Origin: Parvibaculum sedimenti | GTDB lineage: Bacteria; Pseudomonadota; Alphaproteobacteria; Parvibaculales; Parvibaculaceae | Assembly (NCBI RefSeq): GCF_009184905.1 | Contig: NZ_WESC01000007.1 | Span: 1 to 64,000 of the forward strand | Direction of reading: 5' to 3' | DNA: 64,000 bases | Part shown: one piece after another, positions 50,515-60,588 of the stretch | How positions within the stretch are numbered: position 1 is the first letter of the stretch | How the letters are laid out: each line of letters starts with the position of its first letter | Position numbers and translations under genes: made by a program | Notes under the pieces: generated by a model | What the model was told of the DNA's origin: nothing | Databases searched by the model: none | Seen by the model: the letters and a program-made list of their open reading frames with translations, nothing else

Positions 50515-51492
50515 TTACCAGCGCAGAAGCACCGAGCCCCAGGTGAATCCGCCGCCCATGGCCTCGAGCAGAACGAGATTTCCCCGCTTGATTCGTCCAT
50601 CCTTGAGCGCCGTATCGAGCGCGAGAGGGACGGACGCGGCGGACGTATTCCCATGCTCGCCGACCGTCATGATGACCTTTTCGGGCGGCAGGCCAATGCG
50701 CTTCGCCGTACCGTCGAGGATGCGCTTGTTCGCCTGATGCGGCACGAACCAGTCGATATCCGCCGCCGTGAGCCCGGTCGCCGCGAGCGACTCGGTAATC
50801 GTATCGGCGATGTTGACGACCGCATGGCGGAAGACGTCGCGCCCCTCCATGCGGACATGGCCGACGGTCTGCGTCGAGGACGGGCCGCCGTCGACATAAA
50901 GCTTTTCCTTGTAGCGCCCGTCCGAATGGAGATGCGCCGTCAGGATGCCGCGGTCGGCATTCGTGCCCTCGCCCTCGCCCGCCTGCACGATCACAGCACC
51001 TGCGCCATCGCCGAAGAGTACGCAAGTTGTCCGGTCATTCCAGTCGAGGAGACGCGAGAAGGTTTCCGCGCCGATCACCAGCACCGTCTTCGACTGACCG
51101 GACCGGATGAAGCTATCGGCAATGGTGAGCGCGTAGACGAAGCCCGAGCAGACCGCCTGCACGTCGAAGGCCGCGCCATGATGAAGGCCAAGCTCGGCCT
51201 GCACGGTCACGGCAGTCGCCGGGAACGTGTTGTCCGGCGTTGTCGTACCCAGAATGATCGTGTCGATTTCCTGCGCGTCGATGCCCGCATTGGCGATTGC
51301 CGCCCGCGCCGCCTTGAGCGCCATGTGAGAGGTCAGTTCGCCATCGGCGGCCAGATGGCGCGCATGGATGCCGGTTCGCTCAACGATCCACTCATCAGAC
51401 GTATCCACGATCTTCGAGAGATCGTCATTGGTCACCCGCCGCGCCGGCAGATAGCTGCCACAGCCGGTGACCACACTGCGAATAATGCTCAC
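50515..51492 (-). CDS. fabH: Beta-ketoacyl-ACP synthase III
   Basis: A 325-residue FabH, starting fatty-acid synthesis by condensing acetyl-CoA with malonyl-ACP. The catalytic triad is visible: Cys in [13 protein letters not shown] (about residue 112), His in [14 protein letters not shown] (about 250) and Asn in [14 protein letters not shown] (about 280). It overlaps the plsX stop by four bases (ATGA), so the two are coupled, as is usual for phospholipid and fatty-acid initiation genes. Length is normal. Confidence 0.96.
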   Translation of the reverse strand: MSIIRSVVTGCGSYLPARRVTNDDLSKIVDTSDEWIVERTGIHARHLAADGELTSHMALKAARAAIANAGIDAQEIDTIILGTTTPDNTFPATAVTVQAELGLHHGAAFDVQAVCSGFVYALTIADSFIRSGQSKTVLVIGAETFSRLLDWNDRTTCVLFGDGAGAVIVQAGEGEGTNADRGILTAHLHSDGRYKEKLYVDGGPSSTQTVGHVRMEGRDVFRHAVVNIADTITESLAATGLTAADIDWFVPHQANKRILDGTAKRIGLPPEKVIMTVGEHGNTSAASVPLALDTALKDGRIKRGNLVLLEAMGGGFTWGSVLLRW

Positions 51493-52574
51493 GATAAAGC
51501 CGCCTCGGTTTCTTCATTATTGTTTTGATTGCGGGCGCGCCCGGCCGCTGCCTCGAAGCCGCTCAGGGCCTCCATATCGACCACGATTTTCTTCACGAGA
51601 TCGGCGGACGCAACATCCACGGCGACATCGATGGCCGACGCAAAGCCGAGCGCATCCGTGCCGCCATGACTTTTCACGACGAGGCCGTTAAGCCCCAGGA
51701 ACAGCGCACCGTTTGACGAACGCGGGTCGAGCTTCTTCGCCAGGATCCTGAACGCGCCTTGCGCCAGCACATAGCCGAGTTTCGAAACCCAGGACCGGTT
51801 GATCGCGGCGCGGAGATAGTCTGCCACCTGCCGCGCCGTGCCTTCGGCGGTCTTCAATGCGATATTGCCGGTGAAGCCGTCCGTCACGATGACGTCGACG
51901 GTGCCTTTGCCAAGATCGTCACCTTCGACGAAGCCGTAGAAGGAAATCGGCAGCTTTGCCTCGCGCAGCATCTGCGCGGCTTCCTTCACCTGCTCGGTGC
52001 CCTTGACCTCTTCCTCGCCGATGTTGAGCAGGCCGACTGTCGGGCGCTCAACACCGAGAATGACGCGCGCATAGGCCTCGCCCATGACGGCGAATTGAAC
52101 GAGCTGGAACGCTTCCGGCGCAATCGTCGCGCCGACGTCGAGCACCACACTCTCACCACGCATCGTCGGCCAGAGCGCCGCGAGCGCCGGACGTTCGACA
52201 TGAGGCATGGTTTTCAGAATGACCTTCGACATGGCCATCAGCGCGCCGGTATTGCCCGCCGAGACCGCGGCTTGAGCCCTGCCCGTTTTCACAGCATCGA
52301 TCGCCAGCCACATGCTGCTGGTCTTGCGGCCCCGGCGAAGCGCCTGGCTCGGCTTGTCGTCCATTGCGATGGAGACGTCGGTGTGAACGATTTCGCTCAC
52401 GGCAGCGACGCGCGGATGCTGCTCCAACACCGGGCGCATTTTCGCCTCGTCCCCGAAAATCAGGAACCGGACGGCCGGATGACGAACGGAGGCGACCTCT
52501 GCGCCGCCAATCACGGTTGCAGGACCATGGTCGCCGCCCATGCCGTCTAGCGCTATCGTAAGTGAACGCGTCAC
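51489..52574 (-). CDS. plsX: Phosphate acyltransferase PlsX
   Basis: A 361-residue PlsX, converting acyl-ACP to acyl-phosphate for phosphatidic acid synthesis. It begins [20 protein letters not shown] (about residues 5-24), includes [16 protein letters not shown] and [35 protein letters not shown], and [15 protein letters not shown] near the end. These are the PlsX hallmarks. It is a peripheral membrane protein in known cases. DUF177 lies about 130 bases upstream; rpmF, which often sits here in other bacteria, is missing. Confidence 0.96.
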   Translation of the reverse strand: MTRSLTIALDGMGGDHGPATVIGGAEVASVRHPAVRFLIFGDEAKMRPVLEQHPRVAAVSEIVHTDVSIAMDDKPSQALRRGRKTSSMWLAIDAVKTGRAQAAVSAGNTGALMAMSKVILKTMPHVERPALAALWPTMRGESVVLDVGATIAPEAFQLVQFAVMGEAYARVILGVERPTVGLLNIGEEEVKGTEQVKEAAQMLREAKLPISFYGFVEGDDLGKGTVDVIVTDGFTGNIALKTAEGTARQVADYLRAAINRSWVSKLGYVLAQGAFRILAKKLDPRSSNGALFLGLNGLVVKSHGGTDALGFASAIDVAVDVASADLVKKIVVDMEALSGFEAAAGRARNQNNNEETEAALS

Positions 52575-52704
52575 CTGAGCCCCTTTCCCTTCCCGCCGAT
52601 ATCCGTGGTGCGATCAGCCTCAATCACTCCCGGCGGCCCGCCCAGAAGATACAAGGTTGATAGGGCCTGACAACTGAGTCTTGCCGGCCCGCCAATTGCC
52701 TGAA

Positions 52705-53265
52705 TCAATCTTTTTTCTTGAGTTTTTCGAGCACGGCGAAGGGATTCGGTCTCTTCTCTTCCTTTACCGGTTCGCTGGCGGGCGCCTCATCGACGCTCAC
52801 GCCGGGCTTGCGCGGATAGGGATCAAGCGCGAGCGCGAGCTGCTCGGCAACCATCTCCCCGACGTCAATGTGACCGGCCTCGATAGGCTCTGGCGGCTCC
52901 TCGCTGTCGGTGTCGATGATGATCTCGCGCTCCGAGCCAGGGCCCCCGACCGCCTCTTCCAGCATCTCTGCGGGAAGGTAATGCACCTTGAACTTTTCGC
53001 TGAGCTTTGCCGGCACTGGCTCAAGCGTCACCACGCAAGCCTGCACGACTTCCGCCTCGAACCGACCTTCGAGAGCGACGCCGAGCCTGCGCCAATGCTT
53101 CGCGGTCGCCGTTCCCTTCAGCGATTTCAGCTCTATGAGGTCAAAACGCTTCGTGAGCGCCGCGCGCTCGGCGGCCGTCGCCTCGAACGAGATTTCACGT
53201 CCCTGCGGCGGAATATCGTCAAGGCTGAGCTCGATGCTGAATTCAGGTTTAGGCAGCGTGGTCAC
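52705..53265 (-). CDS. DUF177 protein (YceD-like)
   Basis: A 186-residue protein of the YceD/DUF177 family, linked in plants and bacteria with 23S rRNA accumulation. It has the family's strands FSIELSLDDIPPQGREISFE and the two cysteine-poor core blocks VVQACVVTLEPVPAKLSEKF (about residues 88-107) with an acidic middle, and PIEAGHIDVGEMVAEQLALA (about 130-149). The C terminus NPFAVLEKLKKKD is the conserved DUF177 ending. It overlaps the chaperone gene by four bases. Confidence 0.88.
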   Translation of the reverse strand: MTTLPKPEFSIELSLDDIPPQGREISFEATAAERAALTKRFDLIELKSLKGTATAKHWRRLGVALEGRFEAEVVQACVVTLEPVPAKLSEKFKVHYLPAEMLEEAVGGPGSEREIIIDTDSEEPPEPIEAGHIDVGEMVAEQLALALDPYPRKPGVSVDEAPASEPVKEEKRPNPFAVLEKLKKKD

Positions 53266-53825
53266 GCGTTATTGCTTTCCGAAAATGAGGCCGGCGCATC
53301 GGCAAAGGATAGCCGGCCCGCCAGAATGTCTTCATTCGGCTCACGGCCTAGCACCACAGCGCAGTTTCGTACATAGCCCGCCAGCGCCGCGACGTCGGAA
53401 GCCGTCGGATCGAGCCCGGCAAAGACATTGCGACGGAGAGCATCCTGCAGCGTCGTTTCATCCTGAGCGTCGAGACCCGCGTCATAAGCCGCCATGCGCC
53501 CATAAAAGGCTTGAGCCATGCCCTTGATCTTCTTGCCGACCGCAAGGTCGCTTACACCCATTTCGCGCAGCGTCTGGTCCATATCGTCGAACATGATGTC
53601 GAAAAGGCGCTGCGCAACCTCTTTGGCGGGCTCTCCCGCCGCTTTCAACCGCCGCAGCACCAGAAAGGCATGGAGCGAAACCATCTCAAAACGGCCCTCC
53701 ACAGTGTCCGGCACCCCGGCATGGAGGTAAAACGCCGGCATACGCGCCTGGGCCACCAGCCCCCGGTAGAGCCCAAACGGCACTTCATCGCGGTCCGAGC
53801 GACCGAAAATCCTTTTCCATATCAT
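53262..53825 (-). CDS. Ubiquinol-cytochrome c chaperone (CBP3-like)
   Basis: A 187-residue protein of the ubiquinol-cytochrome c chaperone family, homologous to mitochondrial Cbp3, which assists assembly of cytochrome b of complex III. Motifs include GLYRGLVAQARMPAFYLHAG (about residues 18-37), GRFEMVSLHAFLVLRRLK, FDIMFDDMDQTLREMGVSDL and VGKKIKGMAQAFYGRMAAYD. It precedes DUF177 with a four-base overlap, a pairing common in Alphaproteobacteria. Confidence 0.9.
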   Translation of the reverse strand: MIWKRIFGRSDRDEVPFGLYRGLVAQARMPAFYLHAGVPDTVEGRFEMVSLHAFLVLRRLKAAGEPAKEVAQRLFDIMFDDMDQTLREMGVSDLAVGKKIKGMAQAFYGRMAAYDAGLDAQDETTLQDALRRNVFAGLDPTASDVAALAGYVRNCAVVLGREPNEDILAGRLSFADAPASFSESNNA

Positions 53826-53941
53826 AGCTTACTCCACTGCTCGGGCCTGGGACGTTCATGTCCCGCTCAGAAGCAGATTGAATTTACCGGGCGACAAGGG
53901 TAGGTCAATCTAACATCTATGGGCCAGGAGGGTTCTCCAAC

Positions 53942-54472
53942 ATGACTTCTCAACGTCCGCGGCGCCGCGCGGGTCTGCTGCTCGCCGTGGCTTGCCTGAC
54001 TGCGGTCAGCACCGCCGCCCTTATGGGGTGCTCGCCGGTCGTCGAGCAGCGCGGCTATATCCTCGACGAAAAGAACCTGAAAAGGATCAAACCCCACCAG
54101 ACGACCCTGGAGCAGGTCCAGGACATCATGGGGTCGCCTTCGACCAGTTCGACCATTCAGAACGGTCCGGGCGGAGAAGCCTTCTATTACATCAGCAGCA
54201 AGTTCGAGACGGATGCCTTCTATCCGCCCGAGGAAGTAGACCGCACTGTCGTCGCTATCTACTTCACCAAGGAAAAGGTGGTCGACGAAGTCGCCTACTA
54301 CGGGCTGCAGGATGGCCAGATCGTCGACCTGCAGACACGCACCACGCCGACCCGCGGCAAGGAACTCACCGTTCTCGGCCAGATATTCAGCAACCTCGGC
54401 CGCTTCAACAAGGCGACCGACTCAAAGAAGGGTTCGGGCACGAGCCCGGTTCCGGGTCGCCCCGGCGGCTGA
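53942..54472 (+). CDS. bamE: Outer-membrane assembly lipoprotein BamE
   Basis: A 176-residue lipoprotein of the SmpA/OmlA family, a small subunit of the outer-membrane BAM machine. The signal ends in a lipobox AALMGC (Cys near residue 30). The core has GYILDEKNLKRIKPHQTTLE (about residues 38-57), the conserved VQDIMGSPSTSSTI turn, and FYYISSKFETDAFYPPE with DRTVVAIYFTKEKVV. The final 30 residues are low-complexity Ser/Gly/Pro. A GGAGGG box sits upstream. It is divergent from the CBP3-like gene and ends at a strong terminator. Confidence 0.92.
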   Translation: MTSQRPRRRAGLLLAVACLTAVSTAALMGCSPVVEQRGYILDEKNLKRIKPHQTTLEQVQDIMGSPSTSSTIQNGPGGEAFYYISSKFETDAFYPPEEVDRTVVAIYFTKEKVVDEVAYYGLQDGQIVDLQTRTTPTRGKELTVLGQIFSNLGRFNKATDSKKGSGTSPVPGRPGG

Positions 54473-54506
54473 TCGTTTCCGCAGCGCGCTGCGAATATAT
54501 AAATAC

Positions 54507-54541
54507 AAAAGGCCCCGCGGTTCCCGCGGGGCCTTTTTCTT
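54507..54541 (+). terminator. Terminator between bamE and hppA
   Basis: A perfect stem of 14 bp, AAAAGGCCCCGCGG with its inverse CCGCGGGGCCTTTT, with a TTC loop and T-rich 3' flank. The A-run on the 5' side makes it work in both directions for the convergent bamE and hppA. Confidence 0.95.
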
Positions 54542-54555
54542 TGGGTCGCTGCAGG

Positions 54556-56679
54556 TCAGTGCGCGAGCACGGCGAGCAGCAGCAAGGCCACGATGTTCGT
54601 GATCTTGATCATCGGGTTCACAGCCGGACCGGCGGTGTCCTTGTAGGGATCGCCAACCGTATCGCCGGTAACGGCGGCCTTGTGGGCATCGGAGCCCTTG
54701 CCGCCGTAATGGCCGTCCTCGATGTACTTCTTCGCATTATCCCAGGCGCCGCCGCCTGAGGTCATGGAAAGCGCGACGAAGAGGCCCGTCACAATGACGC
54801 CGAGCAGCATCGCGCCGACAGCCGAGAATGCCTCGGACTTGCCCGCAATCTGCAGCACGACGAAATAGACGACGATGGGCGAGAGAACCGGCAGCAGCGA
54901 GGGAATGATCATTTCCTTGATCGCCGCCTTGGTCAGCATGTCGACCGCGCGCGCATAATCGGGCTTCGAGGTGCCCGCCATGATGCCCGGATCGGCCTTG
55001 AACTGACGGCGCACTTCCTCGACGACGGCGCCCGCCGCCCGGCCGACGGCCGTCATGCCCATCGAACCGAAGAGATAGGGCAACAGGCCGCCGATGAAGA
55101 GGCCAACCACCACATAGGGGTTCGAGAGCGAGAAGTCAGGCGTGACGCCGATGAAGTAAGGATGCGTTTCCGGCGAGGCCGAGAAGAAGTTCAGATCTTG
55201 CGTATAGGCCGCAAAAAGCACCAGCGCACCGAGGCCCGCCGAACCGATCGCATAGCCCTTGGTGACCGCCTTCGTCGTATTGCCCACGGCGTCGAGCGCG
55301 TCCGTCGTCTTGCGGACGTTGGCCGGCAGATCGGCCATTTCGGCAATACCGCCCGCATTGTCCGTAACCGGACCGAAGGCGTCGAGCGCGACGACCATAC
55401 CGGCAAGTGCCAGCATCGTCGAAACGGCGATGGCGATGCCGAAAAGACCGGCGAGATTATAGGTGACGAGAATGCCAGCCACGATGGTGAGAGCCGGCAG
55501 AGCCGTCGCTTCCATGGAGATGGCAAGGCCCTGGATCACGTTGGTGCCGTGGCCCGTGACCGACGCGGCCGCAACGCTGCGCACCGGGCGGAAATTGACG
55601 CCCGTGTAGTATTCCGTGATCCAGACAATGAGGCCCGTCACCGCAAGGCCGCTGACCCCGCAGGCATAGAGGCTCATGCCGGAGAAGGTCTGCGTGCCGA
55701 CCGTGAAGACCGAGTCGAAGCCGACGATCCTGTCCGTGACAAACCAGAGCGCGCCGAGCGACAGGATCGCCGAGGCAATGAAGCCCTTGTAGAGGGCATT
55801 CATGATGTTGTTGCTCTTGCCGAGACGAACGAAGAACACACCGATGATCGAGGTGATGATGCAGGAGCCGCCAATGGCAAGCGGATAGGTCATCATGTCG
55901 ACAACCGACACGCTGCTGCCGCCCGCGAAGAAGATCGAGGCGAGAACCATGGTCGCAACGAGCGTTACCGCATAGGTTTCGAAAAGGTCGGCGGCCATGC
56001 CGGCGCAGTCGCCGACATTGTCGCCCACATTGTCGGCGATCGTCGCCGGGTTGCGCGGATCGTCCTCGGGAATGCCCGCTTCGACCTTGCCGACGAGATC
56101 GCCGCCGACATCCGCACCCTTGGTGAAGATACCGCCGCCGAGACGCGCGAAGATCGAGATCAGCGAAGCGCCAAAGCCGAGCGCGACCAGCGCGTCGATC
56201 ACTTCGCGCGAATTGGCTTCAAAGCCGAGATAGCCCGTAAGCACCGCGAAATAGACCGTCACGGACAGAAGCGCGAGACCGGCGACGAGCATGCCCGTGA
56301 CCGTGCCCGCGCGGAACGCGATGGAAAGACCCGCCGCAAGGCTCTTCGACGAGGCCTGCGTGGTGCGAACATTCGCGCGCACGGAGACCAGCATGCCGAT
56401 GTAACCCGCCGCGCCCGAAAGCGTTGCGCCGACAAGAAAGCCGAAGCCGACCTTGATCCCCAGAAGCCAGGACAGCAGAACGAAAATGACAAGGCCGACA
56501 ATGCCGATGGTGGTGTATTGCCGGTTCAGATAGGCGCCCGCTCCCTCCTGGATCGCCGCAGCGATCTCCTGCATACGCGCATTACCGGGGTCAGCCGACA
56601 GAACCGAACGACCCGCAAAAATGCCGTACAGGATTGCGAGACCCCCGCAACCTATTATTGACCACAACGCAGTGCTCAT
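54556..56679 (-). CDS. hppA: Membrane H+-pyrophosphatase, K+-independent type
   Basis: A 707-residue membrane-bound pyrophosphatase with about 16 helices, using PPi hydrolysis to pump protons. The catalytic loops are [20 protein letters not shown] (with DVGGDLVGK), [18 protein letters not shown], and the C-terminal [20 protein letters not shown]. The motif [15 protein letters not shown] has Lys where K+-dependent enzymes have Ala, the mark of the K+-independent class. I chose ATG 56679, giving normal length; an open frame extends to 56817. It follows thiL on the same strand after 170 bases. Confidence 0.96.
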   Translation of the reverse strand: MSTALWSIIGCGGLAILYGIFAGRSVLSADPGNARMQEIAAAIQEGAGAYLNRQYTTIGIVGLVIFVLLSWLLGIKVGFGFLVGATLSGAAGYIGMLVSVRANVRTTQASSKSLAAGLSIAFRAGTVTGMLVAGLALLSVTVYFAVLTGYLGFEANSREVIDALVALGFGASLISIFARLGGGIFTKGADVGGDLVGKVEAGIPEDDPRNPATIADNVGDNVGDCAGMAADLFETYAVTLVATMVLASIFFAGGSSVSVVDMMTYPLAIGGSCIITSIIGVFFVRLGKSNNIMNALYKGFIASAILSLGALWFVTDRIVGFDSVFTVGTQTFSGMSLYACGVSGLAVTGLIVWITEYYTGVNFRPVRSVAAASVTGHGTNVIQGLAISMEATALPALTIVAGILVTYNLAGLFGIAIAVSTMLALAGMVVALDAFGPVTDNAGGIAEMADLPANVRKTTDALDAVGNTTKAVTKGYAIGSAGLGALVLFAAYTQDLNFFSASPETHPYFIGVTPDFSLSNPYVVVGLFIGGLLPYLFGSMGMTAVGRAAGAVVEEVRRQFKADPGIMAGTSKPDYARAVDMLTKAAIKEMIIPSLLPVLSPIVVYFVVLQIAGKSEAFSAVGAMLLGVIVTGLFVALSMTSGGGAWDNAKKYIEDGHYGGKGSDAHKAAVTGDTVGDPYKDTAGPAVNPMIKITNIVALLLLAVLAH

Positions 56680-56849
56680 TATTTTTGATTCCCTTTGACT
56701 TAAGTCACCGGGACTGTCGCCTGCGACCACGCGGTCCGGCGAGTCCTCCCCCTCCAGAACGTAGTAGATACGAAAGCATGCCAATTGCCCGGCTGGAAAG
56801 CAACCGGAGGCAGCCATGGGCCGCGCGCTTATGCGACGCAGACGGGGGC

Positions 56850-57839
56850 TTAGAAATGCGTGAATCCAAGCCGGCTGAACGTCAGCGGCCGGCCATGCGA
56901 ATCGACCGCATGGACCCCCTCCTCCCGACTCATGATTGTGCCGATGCGGGTAACAGGAACGTCTGATTCCGTCGCGGCCGCCGCGATGGCGGACGCATTT
57001 TCGGGCGCGGCCGCAAAGAGAAGCTCATAGTCGTCGCCGCCTGTCAGCGCTGTTCCGAACCATGACGAATTGGCGTCCACCGCATGGGAGGCAGCAGGCG
57101 AAAGCGGGATCCGCGCGCCCTCGATGCGCGCGCCGACGCGGGAGGTTTCGCACATATGGGTCAGATCCGCCATGAGCCCATCCGACACGTCAAGCGCGGC
57201 ACTTGCGAGGCCGATGAGGCGCGGCCCCAATGCGTTGCGCGGCTGAGGGCATCTGTAGCGATCAATGAGGAACTGGATATCTTCCAGTGTGCCGCCGAGT
57301 TGCCCTTCGGCCGCGGCCAGTCCGAGCGCACCGTCACCGATCGTGCCTGACACATAAATGTCGTCACCTGGTCGCGCGCCAGAGCGGCGCAGCAATTTGC
57401 CGCGCGGCACCTCGCCTATCGCGGTCACCGAGAACGTGAGCGGCCCCGGCGTCGAAACCGTGTCACCGCCCCAGAGCGATATGCCGAATGTCTGCTGATC
57501 GCGGCACAGTCCTGCCGCGAAGCTCTCGATCCAGGCGAGGCTTGTATCCGGCCGCCACGAAGTCACGAGGAGATAGCCGCGCGGAATAGCCCCCTTGGCG
57601 GCGAGGTCGGAAAGGTTCACCCGCAACAGCTTTTGCGCAATGCCGTCCGCCGGGTCTGAGCTGAGGAAATGCACCCCCTCGACAATGGCGTCGACCGTGA
57701 GCACGAGTTCCATGCCCTCGCCCGGGCTGAAGACGGCGGCATCATCGGTCAGTCCGAATGCCCCCGGCGCTTCGGCCGACAGCGGCGCGAAGACTTGTTC
57801 GATCAGGCTGAATTCGTCAGGACGATCCGGCTGCGACAT
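56850..57839 (-). CDS. thiL: Thiamine-monophosphate kinase
   Basis: A 329-residue ThiL, phosphorylating thiamine monophosphate to the diphosphate. Family motifs: [20 protein letters not shown] (about residues 29-48), [60 protein letters not shown] and [20 protein letters not shown] 57839 lies 23 bases inside nusB's 3' end, giving a coupled overlap; a longer frame to 57944 would run further into nusB. It follows the rib genes, the usual alphaproteobacterial order ribH-nusB-thiL. Confidence 0.95.
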   Translation of the reverse strand: MSQPDRPDEFSLIEQVFAPLSAEAPGAFGLTDDAAVFSPGEGMELVLTVDAIVEGVHFLSSDPADGIAQKLLRVNLSDLAAKGAIPRGYLLVTSWRPDTSLAWIESFAAGLCRDQQTFGISLWGGDTVSTPGPLTFSVTAIGEVPRGKLLRRSGARPGDDIYVSGTIGDGALGLAAAEGQLGGTLEDIQFLIDRYRCPQPRNALGPRLIGLASAALDVSDGLMADLTHMCETSRVGARIEGARIPLSPAASHAVDANSSWFGTALTGGDDYELLFAAAPENASAIAAAATESDVPVTRIGTIMSREEGVHAVDSHGRPLTFSRLGFTHF

Positions 57840-58356
57840 CACTCGCACCACCCGCCTTGCGCGCGCTCGCGCCAAGCCTGTCGAGCACGGCATTGACGAC
57901 GCCAGACTCGTCGCCTTCGAAGAAGGCGTGGGCCACATCGACATATTCGTTGATGACGACCTTCACCGGCACATTCTTGCAGCGGCGTAGCTCGTAGACT
58001 CCCGCGCGAAGGATCGCGCGGAGCGTCGCGTCGAGGCGCGTCAGTGACCAGTTCTTTGCCAGCGCGCCATTGATCGCCATATCGATGTCGCGCTGCTCGC
58101 GCACGACGCCACGAATGATGTCTTCGAAATGCGCTTCGTCAGCGCGCGGATAGACGTCGCCCTCGATCTCCTGGCCGAAACGGTGATGCACGAACTCATC
58201 GACGATATCGTCGAGCTGCGTGCCCGCGACATCCATCTGATAGAGCGCCTGCACCGCACCGAGCCGCGCGGCACTGCGCGCGCTGTTGTCGAGATTTTTA
58301 CCGCCCGGTACGGGCGGCTCAGCAGAAGCCATCATTTTGGCTGCACCTTGCGTCAT
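57817..58356 (-). CDS. nusB: Transcription antitermination factor NusB
   Basis: A 179-residue NusB, an RNA-binding factor of rRNA antitermination. The fold starts [20 protein letters not shown] (about residues 28-47) and the C-terminal helices contain [20 protein letters not shown] and [20 protein letters not shown], all conserved. The N-terminal 25 residues are a poorly conserved extension. Its start overlaps the ribH stop by four bases. Confidence 0.95.
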   Translation of the reverse strand: MTQGAAKMMASAEPPVPGGKNLDNSARSAARLGAVQALYQMDVAGTQLDDIVDEFVHHRFGQEIEGDVYPRADEAHFEDIIRGVVREQRDIDMAINGALAKNWSLTRLDATLRAILRAGVYELRRCKNVPVKVVINEYVDVAHAFFEGDESGVVNAVLDRLGASARKAGGASDVAAGSS

Positions 58357-58811
58357 GCGCCCAAGCTGCGCTTGAGATCGATCATATCCAGGCAGGCCCG
58401 CGCAGCACCGCCGCCCTTGTTCTTATCCGTCACCCGGACGCGGGCCAGCGCCTGCGCCTCGTTCTCGACCGTCTGGATGCCGTTGCCGAGCGCCAGAGAA
58501 CGCTCGACCGAGAGATCCATTAGCGCACGCGCCGACTCGTTGGAAACAATATCATAATGCGTGGTCTCCCCGCGAATGACGCAGCCGAGCACCACAAAAC
58601 CGTCGATCCGCCGCGACGCCGCACCATGCGCCATGGCATCGAGAGCGAATTTGACCGCCGCCGGGATTTCCAGCACGCCGGGAACCGACACACGCTCCCA
58701 GGTCGCGCCGCGCGCCTCGATTTCGGCAATGGCACCCCGCGCCAGCTCATCGGCGAGATGTTCGTAGAACCGAGCCTCGATGATGAGGATATGGGCCTTG
58801 GTCGTCTTCAA
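58353..58811 (-). CDS. ribH: 6,7-dimethyl-8-ribityllumazine synthase
   Basis: A 152-residue lumazine synthase, condensing the ribityl-uracil amine with dihydroxybutanone phosphate. The early strand [20 protein letters not shown], substrate loop [18 protein letters not shown], and the segment [20 protein letters not shown] (about residues 75-94, with the catalytic His-like position replaced in pattern T-T-H) are visible. It overlaps ribB and nusB by four bases on each side. One lumazine synthase isoform is visible here; others could exist elsewhere. Confidence 0.95.
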   Translation of the reverse strand: MKTTKAHILIIEARFYEHLADELARGAIAEIEARGATWERVSVPGVLEIPAAVKFALDAMAHGAASRRIDGFVVLGCVIRGETTHYDIVSNESARALMDLSVERSLALGNGIQTVENEAQALARVRVTDKNKGGGAARACLDMIDLKRSLGA

Positions 58812-59959
58812 GATGCGGACTCCTTCGCCTTCTTTTCGCTCTGCCCGCGCTTGCCGGCACTGATCGCCCTCTGGCCGATGATCTTCAGGCCATAGCCATC
58901 GAGGCCGACGATGCTGCGGTCGGTATCGGAAAGAAGGATCATGTCGTGAACGCCGAGGTCTAGCAGGATCTGGGCGCCGACGCCATATTCGCGCAGGCGA
59001 CGCGGCATACGCTGCTCGATGTTTTCACCCTTGCGCAGCAAGAGATCCGAAACGACCGTCGCCGTCGTGTCACGAATGAGCACGACGACGCCGCGCCCCT
59101 CCTCGGAGATGATCTCCATCGCATCCTTCAACAGGTCGGATCGCCCGCCAGACGCGCCGAGAATGTCGTCGAACACGTTCATTGCATGCATGCGCACCAG
59201 AACCGGCTCGGAGGTCGAGATGTCACCCTTCACCAGCGCGATATGCTCGGCATATTCGACAGTGTTCAGATAGACCATCATCTTGAACTCTCCGCCGAAC
59301 TTGCTTTCCAGTTCGGTTTCGATGGCCCGATGGATGAAGTGGTCATAGCGGCGGCGATAGGAAATCAGATCGGCGATCGTCGCGATCTTGAGGCCATGAA
59401 GCTGCGCGAACTGCACCAGATCGGGCAGACGCGCCATGGTGCCGTCGTCATTCATGATCTCGCAGATGACACCCGAGGGATAAAGCCCGGCGAGACGCGC
59501 GATATCGACCGCAGCTTCGGTATGACCGGCGCGGACGAGCACACCGCCATCTTTGGCGACGAGCGGGAAAACGTGACCGGGCGAAACGATATCGTTCTGG
59601 CCCTTGGTCGGGTCGATGGCGACCGAGACGGTATGGGCGCGGTCATGCGCCGAAATGCCGGTCGAGATGCCTTCGCGCGCTTCAATGGAGACGGTGAAGG
59701 CCGTCTGGTTGCGCGACTGGTTGTTCGACGACATGAACTGCAGATTGAGCTGCTTCGCACGGTCGTTGGTGAGCGAAAGGCAGATCAGGCCGCGGCCGTA
59801 TTTCGCCATGAAGTTGACGGCTTCAGGCGTACACATCTGGGCGGGGATGACGAGATCGCCTTCGTTTTCACGATCCTCGGCGTCGACAAGAATGAACATC
59901 TTGCCGTTGCGGGCGTCCTCGATCACCTCTTCGATGGGCGACAGGTATTCCTTGTACAC
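58808..59959 (-). CDS. ribB: DHBP synthase with degenerate GTP-cyclohydrolase II domain (RibBX-like)
   Basis: A 383-residue protein. Residues 1-205 are 3,4-dihydroxy-2-butanone-4-phosphate synthase, with [30 protein letters not shown], and [15 protein letters not shown] and [20 protein letters not shown]. Residues 210-365 have the RibA-like fold ([19 protein letters not shown]), but the zinc ligands of true cyclohydrolase II (a C-x2-G-D pattern with C-x-C after) are missing; there are no cysteines in the loop. So only the RibB reaction is expected, as in RibBX proteins. The GTP-cyclohydrolase II must be encoded elsewhere. It overlaps ribH. Confidence 0.92.
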   Translation of the reverse strand: MYKEYLSPIEEVIEDARNGKMFILVDAEDRENEGDLVIPAQMCTPEAVNFMAKYGRGLICLSLTNDRAKQLNLQFMSSNNQSRNQTAFTVSIEAREGISTGISAHDRAHTVSVAIDPTKGQNDIVSPGHVFPLVAKDGGVLVRAGHTEAAVDIARLAGLYPSGVICEIMNDDGTMARLPDLVQFAQLHGLKIATIADLISYRRRYDHFIHRAIETELESKFGGEFKMMVYLNTVEYAEHIALVKGDISTSEPVLVRMHAMNVFDDILGASGGRSDLLKDAMEIISEEGRGVVVLIRDTTATVVSDLLLRKGENIEQRMPRRLREYGVGAQILLDLGVHDMILLSDTDRSIVGLDGYGLKIIGQRAISAGKRGQSEKKAKESAS

Positions 59960-59964
59960 GGGTG

Positions 59965-60588
59965 TCAGTCCTTTTCTGCGAGCCGGGCCACATACCGCGC
60001 CAGCATGTCGATTTCAAGATTTACGGAATTTCCGGCCTTTGCCTGCCCCCAGGTGGTGACGGCCTGCGTGTGGGGAATGATGTTGACGCCGAAACGCGCC
60101 CTCATCTCGTCATCGACGCGGACGTCTTCCACCTCATTGACGGTGAGCGACGTGCCGTCGATGGTCACCGAGCCTTTGGGGGCAATGAATTTGCGAAGCG
60201 CGGCAGGCGCTTCGAACGTAAAGCGCATAGAGTCGCCTTCCGGGTGCATGTCGACGATCCTGCCGACGCCGTCGACATGGCCGCTGACGATGTGACCGCC
60301 GAGTTCATCGCCCGCCTTGAGCGCGCGTTCGAGGTTGATCGCAGTGCCCTGTTTCCAGCTCCCGAGCGTCGTGCAACCAAGCGTTTCGCCCGAAGCATCG
60401 ACCGCGAACCAGTTGCGCTCCGCGCCGCGCCCTTTTTCGATCACGGTCAGGCAGCAACCCGAACAGGCAATGGAGGCGCCAAGTGCGATCGTGTCGGGGT
60501 CGTAGTTCGTCTCGATGACGAAGCGCGTGTCGCCGCGCGTTTCGACGGATTTGATCCGTCCGACATCGGTGATGATACCCGTGAACAT
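59965..60588 (-). CDS. ribE: Riboflavin synthase alpha subunit
   Basis: A 207-residue riboflavin synthase, dismutating two lumazines to riboflavin. Two lumazine-binding domains are visible: MFTGIITDVGRIKSVETRGD with IACSGCCLTVIEK in the first, and ELGGHIVSGHVDGVGRIVDM with GSVTIDGTSLTVNEVED in the second. It lies five bases upstream of ribB and directly after ribD, whose stop abuts its ATG. Length is normal. Confidence 0.95.
   Translation of the reverse strand: MFTGIITDVGRIKSVETRGDTRFVIETNYDPDTIALGASIACSGCCLTVIEKGRGAERNWFAVDASGETLGCTTLGSWKQGTAINLERALKAGDELGGHIVSGHVDGVGRIVDMHPEGDSMRFTFEAPAALRKFIAPKGSVTIDGTSLTVNEVEDVRVDDEMRARFGVNIIPHTQAVTTWGQAKAGNSVNLEIDMLARYVARLAEKD

Noticed and set aside
52575-52704. 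rpmF (ribosomal protein L32) between DUF177 and plsX
   Set aside because: The 130-base gap is too small for the gene and no L32-like frame is present.
55162-56661. A 499-codon plus-strand frame opposite hppA
   Set aside because: Extremely charged, repetitive translation (Arg/Asp/Glu/His); shadow of the pyrophosphatase.
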